Shown piece by piece: positions 1 to 9,835 of a stretch of 64,000 nt of DNA. The DNA is from Voacanga thouarsii (taxonomy: Eukaryota > Streptophyta > Magnoliopsida > Gentianales > Apocynaceae). The stretch covers positions 1,665,501 through 1,729,500 of the forward strand of contig JANUWF010001813.1 of NCBI GenBank assembly GCA_026120185.1, read 5' to 3'. Each line of letters starts with the position of its first letter. Positions within the stretch are counted from its first letter, which is position 1. The position numbers were made by a program, and so were the translations under genes. The notes below the pieces were generated by a model. It was not told the DNA's origin, searched no databases, and worked only from the letters and a program-made list of their open reading frames with translations.

Positions 1-689
1 GGGTCTAGCAAATGGAGGATATTTTTGCAACGCTCCAGTATTCTGAGGAGAGGATGGTTAAATTTGCAGCCTTTCGGTTGAGAGGACCAGCTCGAGCATG
101 GTGGCAGCGGGTCCAAGAGGACTGGGTAATGGATGAGCAAGAATGGACGTGGTCCAACTTCGTTGAATCTTTCAAGGTGGAGTACATTCCTCAGTGGATT
201 GTGGAAAAAGGGGAGGATGAATTTCAGAATCTGAGGCAGGGGAGCATGTCTGTGGCTCAATACGCGGCTCGATTCACGCAGTTGTCAAAATATTGCCAAA
301 GACTGGTCGACACCGAGCAGAACCGGATGGGGCAATTCGTCAAGGGGCTAAGACCAGAGCTGAGGAGAGCTTTGGCACCTGCTCCACCGACAACTTACTC
401 GGGGGCGGTGGATGCTGCTACTCGCACGGAGAATGAAGACCGCAGCAGGATGGCGGCCAAGCCCTTCTAACCACCGAGACAATCACAGGGACACTTCCCC
501 AGGCAGCAATCCCACAAGAGCCCTGCAAATCATCACTGGCAGAACCAGGAAAAGCAGGCCCGGACAGCACCAATTGGACCTGCACCGAACCTCCCGTCCT
601 GCAGGCAGTGTGGAAAGAAAGGCCACACTGAGAGGAATTGCTGGTCCAAGGGAAGAGATAGGAAGTGCTACCACTGTGGTGACCCGAAC
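1..689 (+). pseudogene. gag: Gypsy-2 gag, capsid and first zinc-knuckle part
   Basis: Frame from 12 encodes the plant retrotransposon gag (capsid) domain, recognised by segments such as FAAFRLRGPARAWW and QFVKGLRPELRRALAP. Gag packages element RNA in cytoplasmic particles. A TAA at 468-470 interrupts it, after which the same frame continues through a CCHC knuckle (CRQCGKKGHTERNC, codons from 600) and enters a second knuckle at 669. The second knuckle is cut after codon 687-689 by Gypsy-1. The frame resumes at 9836 after one TSD copy. The histidine position of the second knuckle is Tyr. The start codon is outside the window. Confidence 0.9.
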
Positions 690-762
690 TGTAACACCCT
701 ACGACTACGTACCCTAAAAGGGCGGGGATGTCGCCCCGTCCCGTAGGACAAGGGGTGTTACA
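690..762 (+). repeat. Gypsy-1 5' LTR reduced to a 73-bp inverted remnant
   Basis: This sits exactly between the CGAAC duplication and the primer-binding site, where a 3.4-kb 5' LTR is expected. Bases 690-755 match the reverse complement of the last 66 bases of the 3' LTR (9765-9830) at 63 of 66 positions by eye. The final TGTTACA completes a TG...CA unit with 10-bp inverted ends. No forward LTR sequence other than those end bases is present, so a normal LTR promoter is absent on this side. Confidence 0.85.
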
Positions 763-764
763 AG

Positions 765-778
765 TGGTATCAGAGACA
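765..778 (+). promoter_or_regulatory. Gypsy-1 primer-binding site (initiator tRNA-Met)
   Basis: TGGTATCAGAG starts two bases after the LTR end. This is the standard plant retrotransposon site complementary to the 3' end of initiator methionine tRNA, which primes minus-strand DNA synthesis. Eleven bases match the usual core before it diverges (A where C is usual). Confidence 0.88.
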
Positions 779-862
779 TGGTTTAGGCAATTACTTGACT
801 TATGGGGTTCTATTTTCTTAAGTATTTTGATTTGGTTCTAATTTCTGTCTTTTGTTTATAGG

Positions 863-1525
863 ATGGTCAAAAGAGTTGTACCGGCTGTCAGAGACTGGCC
901 CGCTGGTTGCGGGAATCCACCTGCCCCACTACCCGTAGTCGACCCACCCGCGTCTGATTCAGAGAGAGAGCGTGAGCCGTTAGTGTTAGACGACCCGGTG
1001 GCTGAGACGGAGATAGAGGTCGAGGAGAGCCTAGGGGAAGATGAGGGAGAGGTAGATGAGCTAGGGAATGAGAGAGACGATGAGAACGAGGGAAAGATGG
1101 TTGGGGTAGAAAGAGAGGACGAGGAGGTAATGGAGGTTGTCCTGGGAAAGAGAGACAATAGGCAGTCAGCTCTAGGAAGAGTAGATAAGGGAAAGAGGAA
1201 GCTAGAAAGGAGTCCTAAGGGGTGTGGACTCCGATATGGACTGGGCGTAGATACCATGCTAAGGAGAAAGGGGTTAGTTGATCCATCTGACTTGGGGAGT
1301 GAGAGGCCTGTGCCTAAGAGTATAGTTAGATTAGCATTGGACGAGCTCAATGAGATGGCCATGAGAGCCAAGAGATGCCGAAAGGGGGAGTCAGGGCAGC
1401 CAAGTGGGAGCGTTGGTTTCGCGAGGAACTACATAGGGAGACCCGATAGTTCCGTGGGGTGGCTGGTGGAACCGGCCTCTGACGACTCCGACACTTCTGT
1501 TGAAACTAGGGAGAGTCGAACATAG
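863..1525 (+). CDS. Uninterrupted acidic 220-aa frame between PBS and gag of Gypsy-1
   Basis: An open frame from ATG 863 to TAG 1523-1525, on the element's sense strand and upstream of gag. I do not recognise the protein. Residues about 25-90 are very rich in Glu/Asp (EVEESLGEDEGEVDEL), followed by a basic stretch (GKRKLERSPKG) and a Ser/Asp-rich C-terminus. I see no membrane segment or zinc motif. The ATG directly follows a pyrimidine-rich run ending in TAG, which resembles a 3' splice site. The frame has no stop although gag-pol downstream has many. Extra frames upstream of gag are known from the Tat/Ogre lineage. I do not know one as standard in Tekay chromoviruses. It could be a real accessory protein or a chance frame favoured by purine-rich, stop-poor composition. 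Confidence 0.45.
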   Translation: MVKRVVPAVRDWPAGCGNPPAPLPVVDPPASDSEREREPLVLDDPVAETEIEVEESLGEDEGEVDELGNERDDENEGKMVGVEREDEEVMEVVLGKRDNRQSALGRVDKGKRKLERSPKGCGLRYGLGVDTMLRRKGLVDPSDLGSERPVPKSIVRLALDELNEMAMRAKRCRKGESGQPSGSVGFARNYIGRPDSSVGWLVEPASDDSDTSVETRESRT

Positions 1526-1841
1526 AAGACCAGCAGCTTTTACTGCTTCTTTCTTTGGAATTTGCATACTTTTGTTTGTTTATCTTTTCCTTAAGGGAGC
1601 ACGTGGCTCATAGGGCCTATTAATCATTTTAAATAAAAAGGATATCGTATGAGATGACCCATTCTTTTCTGCAACGAATGGTTTATATGAGAAGCATGAG
1701 TTCCATTTATTACTTGATTTATCTCTGCACGTTATCATCACATTCTCTTTTAGATGAGTACATTACCATCAACTGATCATGCACCTAAGCATATTCTTTT
1801 TCCCCTTGATAACTATCTGACCCTGAGTGAATGTGATTAAG
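1526..1841 (+). other. Leader between accessory frame and gag of Gypsy-1
   Basis: AT-rich untranslated stretch with no convincing coding potential. It separates the 220-aa frame from the gag ATG at 1842. Confidence 0.55.
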
Positions 1842-3176
1842 ATGGCACCAAGACGCCGAACAGTTGTGCATAGAAAAACGGTGCAGGAGAGTGCATCCTC
1901 CACCCCGGAATTTGAGCAGGTGCATCGTTCCACCCCCGACGTGGAGGAGCACCTGCCACGCGAGCAAGAATTGGCTTCGGAGAGGTCACGGGATATGACC
2001 ATGGGTCAGGCTTTCGACAAGATGGCCTCAATCCTACAGAACTTGACTGAAAGGGTGGATAAGGTGGCTAGGAAACTACCACGGGGAGAGGATGAGGCCC
2101 TGGAGCGTTTCCTGAAGTTCCAACCTCCCACATTCCAGGGGGAGGTGGAACAGGATGAGAAAACCGAGCAATGGAATGAGCAGATGGAGGACATTTTCGC
2201 TACTCTGCAATACTCGGAAGAGAGGATGGTGAAGTTTGCTGCTTTTCGGCTAAGGGGACCGTCTCAGGCATTGTGGCAGTGAGTACGGGGTGATTGGGAC
2301 AAAGAGGAGCAGGAGTGGACCTGGGACGATTTTACGGAGGCTTTCCGGGCCGAGTACATTCCTCGATGGGTGGCTGAGAAGAGGGAGGATGAATTCCAGA
2401 CCCTCAGGCAGGGAGGCATGACTGTGGCCCAATATGCAGTCCGATTCATGCAGTTGTCCAAGTACTGCAAGTGCTTGGTAGATACGGAGCAGAAGCGCAC
2501 CTGGCAATTCGTGAAAGGGCTAAGGCCAGATTTGAGGAGGGTGTTGGCTCCATCCCCGCCAACGTCGTACACTGCCGCTGTGGACGCAGCTTCTCGGACG
2601 GAGAACGAAGATCAGCACTGACCGGTGAACCGACCCTTTCAACCAAGTCATCCACCTATGAGGCTTTCAGGCAATAAGCGACCTGCGGGTTCTATGCCGT
2701 GGGGAAATCGGGGTAAGCAGCCCCGAGTGCTCGTAGCCGGATCAATGCAAGGCAGCTCGAATCGCCGATCGTGTGGGAAGTGAGGCCACACCGAGAGAAA
2801 CTGCTGGGGTAGCGGGGGTGTGAGAAGGTGTTTCAACCGCGGAGACCCGGGACATCCGAGGAACGTCCGCCCCAAACCCTTAAGGACTGAGCAGACCGCG
2901 CCGACCCAGCCAATGGGAGGCAACAGAGGTGCCGCTACTGGACCAGCCAGAACGGGAGGCCTGAAGCCCCAGGTGAAGGCCAAAGTTTTTGCCCTGAGCC
3001 GAGAGGAGGTCGGAGCGGACGCCGCCGTAATCGAAGGTAACCTTTCTATCTAAGGTTGTCTTGTTAATGTTCTGATAGATCCAGGATCTACACACTCTTA
3101 TGTAAGTAAAGTATGTGATTCACGTCTGGGCTGGGAAGGGTATGAGCTACCTTATACCCTAGTAGTTAGTTCCCCC
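1842..3176 (+). pseudogene. gag-pol: Gypsy-1 gag and protease (broken)
   Basis: ATG 1842 (MAPRRRTV) is chosen as the start because it opens the conserved basic gag N-terminus; the frame extends only a few codons further upstream without an ATG. A capsid domain with the same FAAFRLRGP segment as Gypsy-2 follows, then two CCHC knuckles and the aspartic protease active site [12 protein letters not shown] near 3070-3110. In-frame stops occur at 2280 (TGA), 2619 (TGA), 2781 (TGA, inside the first knuckle) and 3051 (TAA). Several fit C-to-T changes of arginine codons, as expected from decay of methylated CpG. The second knuckle has lost two cysteines (CFNRGDPGHPRNVR). Translation can give only a truncated capsid. 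Confidence 0.88.
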
Positions 3177-4851
3177 TTGGGAAAGGTGGTGGAAGCAGGC
3201 AAGAAAATGGGAAGTTATGGAATTGAGGTTGGGAAGGAGATTCTGGAGGCCGACCTTATAATCCTGGCCATGGACGGTTATGACTTGATCTTGGGCATGG
3301 ACTGGTTGTCGAATCACGGAGCTCGTGTGGACTGCAAGACTAAAACGGTGCAGTTTGTGAGACTTGGACGGGATGTAATTGGATTCAATGGCAAGCGAAT
3401 GAAGGAACTGAAATTTCTTATTGCTGGAGCTAAAGCCCGAAAGTTGCTCAAGAAAGGATGTGCGGGATACTTGGCGTATCTCCTAAACAAACCAAAGGAC
3501 CAGTGTACCTTGGAAAGTACGGAGGTGGTGAAAGACTTTTCGGATGTGTTCCCTACGGAGCTCACTTCCCTACCCCCTGAACGGGAAGTTGAGTTCACCG
3601 TGGATCTGATTCCCGGAGCAGAACCGGTATCCAGAACTCCCTACCGGATGGCATCGACAGAGTTGAAGGAGCAATTGGAAGAATTGCTAAGGCAAGGCTA
3701 CATTCGGCCGAGTACATCACCGTGGGGAGCCTCGGTGTTGTTTGTCAAGAAGAAAGATGGTACCTTGAGGCTATGTATCGATTATCGGGGACTGAACAAT
3801 CTAACGATCAAGAATAAATACCCTCTACCCTTGATCGATGAGTTGTTTGATCAACTGCAAGGCACTGCTTGTTTCTTGAAATTAGACCTACGACAAGGAT
3901 ACTATCAGGTGAGGATCAAAGAAGAAGACATTCCTAAGACTGCATTCAACAAGCGGTATGGCCATTACGAATTTGTAGTAATGCCGTTCGGTGTAACCAA
4001 CGCACCGGCAGTATTCATGGATTTGATGCATCGCATTTTCCAACCCTACTTGGACAAGTTCGTGGTTATATTCATTGATGACATTTTGATATACTCCAAA
4101 AATCCGGAGGACCACGCGGAGCACTTAAGGTTGGTCTTAGAGAAGCTGAGGGAATTCAAGCTTTACGCTAAGTTCAGTAAGTGTGAGTTTTGGCTGAGCT
4201 CAGTGTCTTTCCTTGGTCACATGATATCCAAGGAGGGGATCAAAGTGGACCCTGCTAAGGTAAAAGCCGTAGCTAATTGGAAACAACTGGAGAACATTAC
4301 CGAGATACGAAGTTTCCTTGGGTTGGCCGGGTACTACCGACGTTTCAGTAAAAACTTCTCCACTTTAGCTTCACCGATGACACGGCTATTGAAAAAAGAT
4401 GTCGTTTTTGCTTGGAGTGAGAAGTGTGAGAAGAGCTTCCAAGAACTTAAGAGGAGGTTGATTACAGCACCCGTACTGAGTCTGCCTGAGGCTGATAAGC
4501 CCTATGCACTCTATACAGTTGCATCCAAGAAAGGACTAGGAGCTGTGCTGATGCAGGAAGGGAAAGTCATAGCCTATGCATCTAGAAAGCTAAAGCCGCA
4601 CGAAGTTAATTATCCCACGCATGACCTGGAGCTAGCAGCTATAGTGTTCACCTTGAAGAAATAGCGACATTACTTGTATGGTGCATAATACGAGGTTTTC
4701 ACGGACCATAAGAGTTTGAAATATATCTTTACGCAAAAGGACTTGAATCTCCGGCAGCGTAGGTGGATGGAGTTCCTGGAAGAATATAAGTGCCCCCATT
4801 AACTATCACCCGGGTAAAGTAAATGAGGTAGCAGACGCTCTAAGTCGGAAG
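3177..4851 (+). pseudogene. pol: Gypsy-1 reverse transcriptase and RNase H (broken)
   Basis: This continues the gag frame. The RT core runs from about 3700, with [11 protein letters not shown], the FIDD catalytic box near 4070 and [13 protein letters not shown]; the segment copies element RNA into DNA. In RNase H the first catalytic Asp is replaced by Val (TVASKKGLG, codon 4518-4520), whereas Gypsy-2 keeps TDA at the same place. Stops follow at 4662 (TAG) and 4686 (TAA). An extra C in the run near 4797 shifts the frame by one, so integrase is read in another frame. Confidence 0.9.
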
Positions 4852-6405
4852 GTGAGAATGGCATTCTTGAGAATACAGGAGGTGTTGGCAGTCCAGGATA
4901 TCCTGGAGAAAGAGGCGCAAGTGCAAAAGGGGAAGATCTGCGTGAGCAACTTGACCCTGAAACCTGATCTGGACCGAGAAATTGTATCAGGTCAACAGGG
5001 CAGTACAGAATTTCAAAATTTTAGGGAGAAAGAGATCGTGAGAGGAGGAGGCGATTTCCGAACCGATGAGAAAGGGGTATTGTCCTTTCGGGACCGGATT
5101 TGTGTACCGGACATCCAAGACTTAAGGAAGAGGATACTGGACGAAGCGCACAAGAGCAAATACACCATACACCCTGGGGAGGTAAAGATGTACCAAGACT
5201 TGAAGAGGAAATATTGGTGGGCTGGAATGAAGAGGGATGTAATTCGGCATATGTCAACCTGCCTGACATGCCAGAAGGTTAAGATGGAGCATTTGAAGTC
5301 TGCAGGTTTATTGCAACCGTTACCGATTCCCGAATGGAAATGTGAAGAGGTGACCATGGACTTTGTGACTGGCCTTCCGATGACCAAGTCACACAAAGAT
5401 GCGATCTGGGTGGTAGTGGACCGATTGACCAAGACAGCGCATTTCATATCGGTAAACGTAAGGGACTCAATGGAAAAGTTGGCTCAGACATATACCCGAG
5501 AAATTGTAAGGTTGCACGGTGTACCGTCGAGCATCGTGTTGGATAGGGACCCTAGATTCACTTCAAGGTTCTGGGATAAGTTCCAGGAGTCCTTGGGCAC
5601 GACCCTAAAATTCAGCACCTCTGCTCATCCGCAAACAGACGGTCAATCCGAAAGAGTCATTCAGATACTGGAAGACATTCTCCGAGCATGTATCTTGGAC
5701 TTTGGAGATAAGTGGATTGAGTCTTTACCGCATGCGGAGTTAGCATATAACAACAGCTATCAGGCATCGATCGGAATGGCGCCGTACGAAGCACTGTATG
5801 GGCGAAAATGCCAGGTACCGATATACTGGGGATGGACAGAAGAAGGGAACGTTAAAAAGACTGGTGAAGTATGCATTCAGGAGATGACGGACAAGATTAA
5901 GTTAATTCGGGAAAGGCTAAGGGCAGCACAAAGCAGACAGAAAAGTTATGCAGACACTAGGAGAAGGGAATTGGAGTTCCAAGTAGGTGACCGTGCATTC
6001 TTGAAGTTGACTCCTAGTAGAGGAATCCTGAAACATCTGAGGGGAGGGAAGTTGAGTCCTAGGTATTTGGGACCATTCCCGATATTGGATAAAATTGGAC
6101 CGGTTACCTACGAATTGGATCTACCTGATGGCCTAACCGGGATGCATGACATATTCTATATCTCTCAGTTGAAAAGGTACAATCCCGATCCGAGTCATAT
6201 ACTCAATGAGGAACCGTTGGAGTTGCAACCCAATCTGAGTTATGTGGAGAGACCCGTCAAGATCTTGGAGCGGAGTATCAAGACGCTCCGAAACAAGCAG
6301 ATACCCATGGTGAAGATACTTTGGGATCATCATGGAGCACAGGATGCAACGTGGGAAACGGAGGAATGGAAGACGAAAGTATCTGGGTATACTCGAAGGG
6401 TATGA
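4852..6405 (+). pseudogene. pol: Gypsy-1 integrase with C-terminal chromodomain
   Basis: A 517-codon open stretch, cut off from RT by the upstream frameshift. An HHCC zinc-binding segment (CLTCQKVK near 5270) is followed by the integrase core with all three acidic residues visible: MDFVTG, DRDPRF and QTDGQSERV. A GPY-like segment (GDRAFLKL...RYLGPFPI) leads to a chromodomain-like tail from about 6250 (ILWDHHGAQDATWE). Such chromodomains are thought to direct integration to particular chromatin. The last residues differ from Gypsy-2 and Gypsy-3, which end near KRKYPEL or KRKYPDL, so a late frame change is likely. Confidence 0.9.
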
Positions 6406-6432
6406 AATCTGAATTTCGGGACGAAATTCTCT

Positions 6433-6446
6433 TAAGGGGGAGGGGA
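6433..6446 (+). promoter_or_regulatory. Gypsy-1 polypurine tract
   Basis: A purine run rich in G directly abuts the TGTAATACCCC start of the 3' LTR. It is the usual primer site for plus-strand synthesis. It follows the sequence around GACGAAATTCT that is also found at the same place in Gypsy-2 and Gypsy-3. Confidence 0.85.
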
Positions 6447-9400
6447 TGTAATACCCCGCCCAAAACCACCTTTGACTATGGGAAAAAGTCATGCATTTTA
6501 TGTGGTAGCTAAAATAATTTTATTTGCATGGATGCATGTGAATTTTTCCGTTACTATTGCATTTGAATTAATTGATGTGAAATAGTTGTGTCGTCAAAGA
6601 TTTGTTTAAGGGAGGTTTGGTCGAAGATTTTGAAGGATGAGTATTGGGGTGGTAAGAACTTCTTGTAGAAAAATTGGCATTGGAGTTGTTTTGGAATAGC
6701 GGGGAGGTTGGTGATTCCCTTTGGTGACCCGAGTTCGAATCCTACCTTTTGTGAAGTTAGTTTCTCTTCTTGAAATTCTTTTTTTTAGACTGTTTCTTAT
6801 CTTGGCCGAAAAAGAATCTAGCTATCCTAGAAAAATTTTAGTATTTTTACTCCAAGGAAATAAGTCTCTATATTTATTTCCTAAATTCAAGGACTTTGAT
6901 GTGAATAAAGTTCACCCTTAATTTTCAGCTTGTGTTCCTTAGGATTTTCGAAAAAACCCCTAGCTAGGAGCCACTTTGAAGAATTTCAAGTGGTATAAAA
7001 CTCTTCTTGATGAATATTAGAGTTAGGGAATATATTAGGGAAAAATCTTATTTCACCTCTTCAAGAATTCTAGCCATAATCCTTTTATTTATTTAATTGA
7101 TTTAGAGAAATATTTTAACTAAAGTCTTAGATATTTTCTTTGGGTTTAAACGCCATTTCCATAGGAGTAAGACTCTATATTTAACTTCTAAGTTCAAGGA
7201 TTTTAGCTAAGGATGAAATTTGTTTTATTTTCAGCTTTTGTTCCCTTGAATTTTCGGAAACCATAAGCTGGAAATATTCTGGAAATTTTTCCAGATTTTA
7301 TCCGCCACCTTGGAGCACCTTTAGCTCAATCCAAACTCTTCTAGGACTAGAGGAAATCTTATCCAAATCCTTGATAAAACCAGATTTTATTTCAATCCAA
7401 ATTCAACTAGGATTTCTTCCTTTTCCTAGCTGAATTTCGGCAGCTTTGAATCTACATAAGCTGTCCGAAATTCCAGCCATCTTTAGCTACAATCCAGCTC
7501 TGAAAATCCTAGCTCAAAACACCTAGAACACTCCTTAATAATTCAACTACCTTAGCTGCACAAAACCGGAATTTCTATCACCAAAAATTATTGATTTTCG
7601 GCAGCTTGGAAACCAGAAAAATTCGGTCAGCTTGCACAGAATTTTCGTCCAGCTGTGCACTCCAAAACACACGAAATTTTGCACTCCAAAACCTACCAAA
7701 ACTCCTTGTTGATTAAGCCAATTTCAGCGCCCAAAACCCTCATCTTTTCCCTGGAAATTTCGGCAGAATTACAGCCTGAACAATCCATAATTTCTTCTCC
7801 TTTTGTTCAACGATTTCGCGCAGCTTGCACAGGATTTTTCAGTCATCAACATCCACTCAAACTCTTCCTTGTTTGGCCCAAAATTCTGAACACATTCAGC
7901 CCTTCCTTTGAGCAGTGTTTCAACCAGCTTAGAGGAGCAAATTGCAGAATTTTTTCCTCCATAAAACTCCCCTAAAATCGGCAACAAGGAGGCGCGCGCA
8001 AGCTGGAAATTTCGCCTTTGCTGTCCAAGAAACCTAAAGCCATTAGGAGTCTATCTAAACATCACCATCTAACCCTAAACCAATCTTCTCCAACTTTAAA
8101 TCATAACCACCGTTTACCCTCTCCATTCTACACGAAAATTTTAGCAACTTCTCTCTGCAAAATTTTCGAAACCACAAGAGTTATTCCAAGCAAAAATCGA
8201 ACACACCCTAAGGTAACAAATCCTTTCAACCTCTTGATGCCGTTTTCTCTAATGATTCTTTTCTCTTTCTTCTACCCTTAAATCACGCCCTATAGAGGCT
8301 GATTTCCTCTTCTTCCTAAATTTTCGGTCAAGTGAAGCAAAGGAGGTAGCTTCTCTCTTATTCTCAAGCGAACTCGGGACGATCACCATAGGAGCATCGA
8401 AACCTCATTACCCGGTAGTTGCAAGGTAAGGGAATACCCTCCCTTGATGTCGAAAGTAAAGTGTAATGGTGTTTATTAGCGAGATAAACATGTGGTCGTA
8501 GTATTTGATCTTTGGGGATTGAATAGTTTACTTGGAATTAAATAGGAGATTGTGAATTGTTATGAAAATAAATGGGATTAGAGCATGTTTGAATTAATTG
8601 AGACCCTGATCATGATATTATATGGTTTAGATCAGGAGGATAATTGATGAAAGCCAGCTGTGAATTTATCGCATTTATCTGAGGCATATCAAGTAAGTCC
8701 TTGCATAAACTCTTTTATTAAACGTTGCGATGGTAAGTCCTTTTATAAACTGTTTTGTTAAATGTTGTGATGGCAAGTCCATGTTGTGAAGCTTTGTAAA
8801 GCTATTGTTAAACTATGTTTGCTTGGGTTGTAAACGTGGATATTTATTCTTTAAACGGTTTTGTCAAACTAACGGGTTTTAGCAAGAAAACTATTCTTTT
8901 CCTCAAATTTTTAGAAATCTCTTTTAAAGAAAACCATGTTTTACAAAGCCAAGGTTTGAAAATATTTTGAATCAGGAATTGACGGATATGTTCGTTGAGT
9001 ACTCAATAAGGGTAGGCTAACAATACTAGTCTTGGAGGGCTAGCGTAAGTCTTCTGGCAGGAGGCCACCTCCAGAAGATGAACTCTGCTTAAAAAGTCGA
9101 CAGTGTTGGTTGGTCAGGCCAGTCCGAGCTAGCATTATACCTGAAAGGTATTATTTATATTCCTGGCATGGACACCTGGATGGTTTTGTTGGGTGTAGAG
9201 ATGGAGGAGTATCTCACCCGGTGGGCTGTACACTCACCTTGATCAGAACGCCCAACGTGTGGTAATCTGGTCTGGACAAGGTGCACAAAGTGTGGTGCCT
9301 TGGCCAATTTGTTCTCATGGAGCCCAACGTGTGGTGACATGACTTTTATCCGAGTGGAGGATTTATTTTATACAAAGTGTGATAATGAGAAAAACCCACT

Positions 9401-9830
9401 CCTTGCGAAAAGAGATTGTTTATGACTTGCCAAATTATTTTTACAAATGTTTTACACTTTGCATCGACATACTATTCAAAACACCATGTGCACACACAGG
9501 ACTTACTGAGATTTATTCTCACACCATTTTACATCATGTTTTCAGGAGATAGACTGTACTGAGTTAGCGGGGCATGTAATAGTTGAAGCTTTTGCTATTT
9601 TCTCTATCCGTTCTAGGAGACATTTATTGCTTATGCTTCTAAACAATATTTTTTTTTATTCCGTTTTGCTCCAAGTTGAGCCTGATGTAATAAGAATATT
9701 TCTCTATTTATCTAAGTTGATCCTTTTGGAGATTGCCTTTATATTTTATACCTTGTTCTAAAGACCCCTTGTCCTACAGGACGGGGCGACATCCCTGCCC
9801 TTTTAGGGTACGTAGTCGTCGGGTGTTACA
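6447..9830 (+). repeat. Gypsy-1 3' LTR, 3384 bp
   Basis: Starts TGTAATACCCCGCCC after the polypurine tract and ends GGGTGTTACA before the CGAAC duplication. Non-coding; short frames inside are chance. It carries a tRNA B-box-like GAGTTCGAATCC (6731-6742), a 40-bp tandem duplication, the 12-bp palindrome TTGAGTACTCAA (8995-9006) and a GC-rich terminal block with CGGGGCGACATCCC. It is shorter than the other gypsy LTRs here and lacks their CT microsatellite, so it represents another subfamily. Confidence 0.93.
8701..8780 (+). repeat. Two tandem 40-bp units inside the Gypsy-1 3' LTR
   Basis: Units 8701-8740 and 8741-8780 both end in AAGTCC, and a third AAGTCC precedes the first unit at 8695. They differ at several positions, so the duplication is not recent. 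Confidence 0.8.
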
Positions 9831-9835
9831 CGAAC

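Larger units (their letters stand above)
690..9830 (+). mobile_element. Gypsy-1, Tekay/Del-like chromovirus nested in Gypsy-2 gag
   Basis: Bounded by perfect 5-bp duplications CGAAC (685-689 and 9831-9835) and by TGTAACACCC and GGGTGTTACA ends. Order: 73-bp aberrant 5' LTR, primer-binding site at 765, extra 220-aa frame, gag, protease, RT, RNase H, integrase, chromodomain, polypurine tract, 3.38-kb 3' LTR. The gag-pol frame carries at least six stops and one frameshift, so the copy cannot encode its own enzymes. Because it interrupts Gypsy-2, it is the younger of the two. Confidence 0.93.

Noticed and set aside
856..1371. A 171-codon minus-strand frame opposite the accessory frame
   Set aside because: It is Ser/Pro-rich low-complexity sequence antisense to an acidic Glu-rich frame, the expected shadow.
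6447..6520. Gypsy-1 3' LTR start read as the start of a separate unrelated insertion
   Set aside because: It follows a polypurine tract at the correct place after the chromodomain, and the other end carries the TSD, so it is the element's own LTR.
7655..8281. Open frames of 80-106 codons in the Gypsy-1 LTR
   Set aside because: They lie wholly inside a non-coding LTR, match no protein I know and have no equivalent in the other LTRs.
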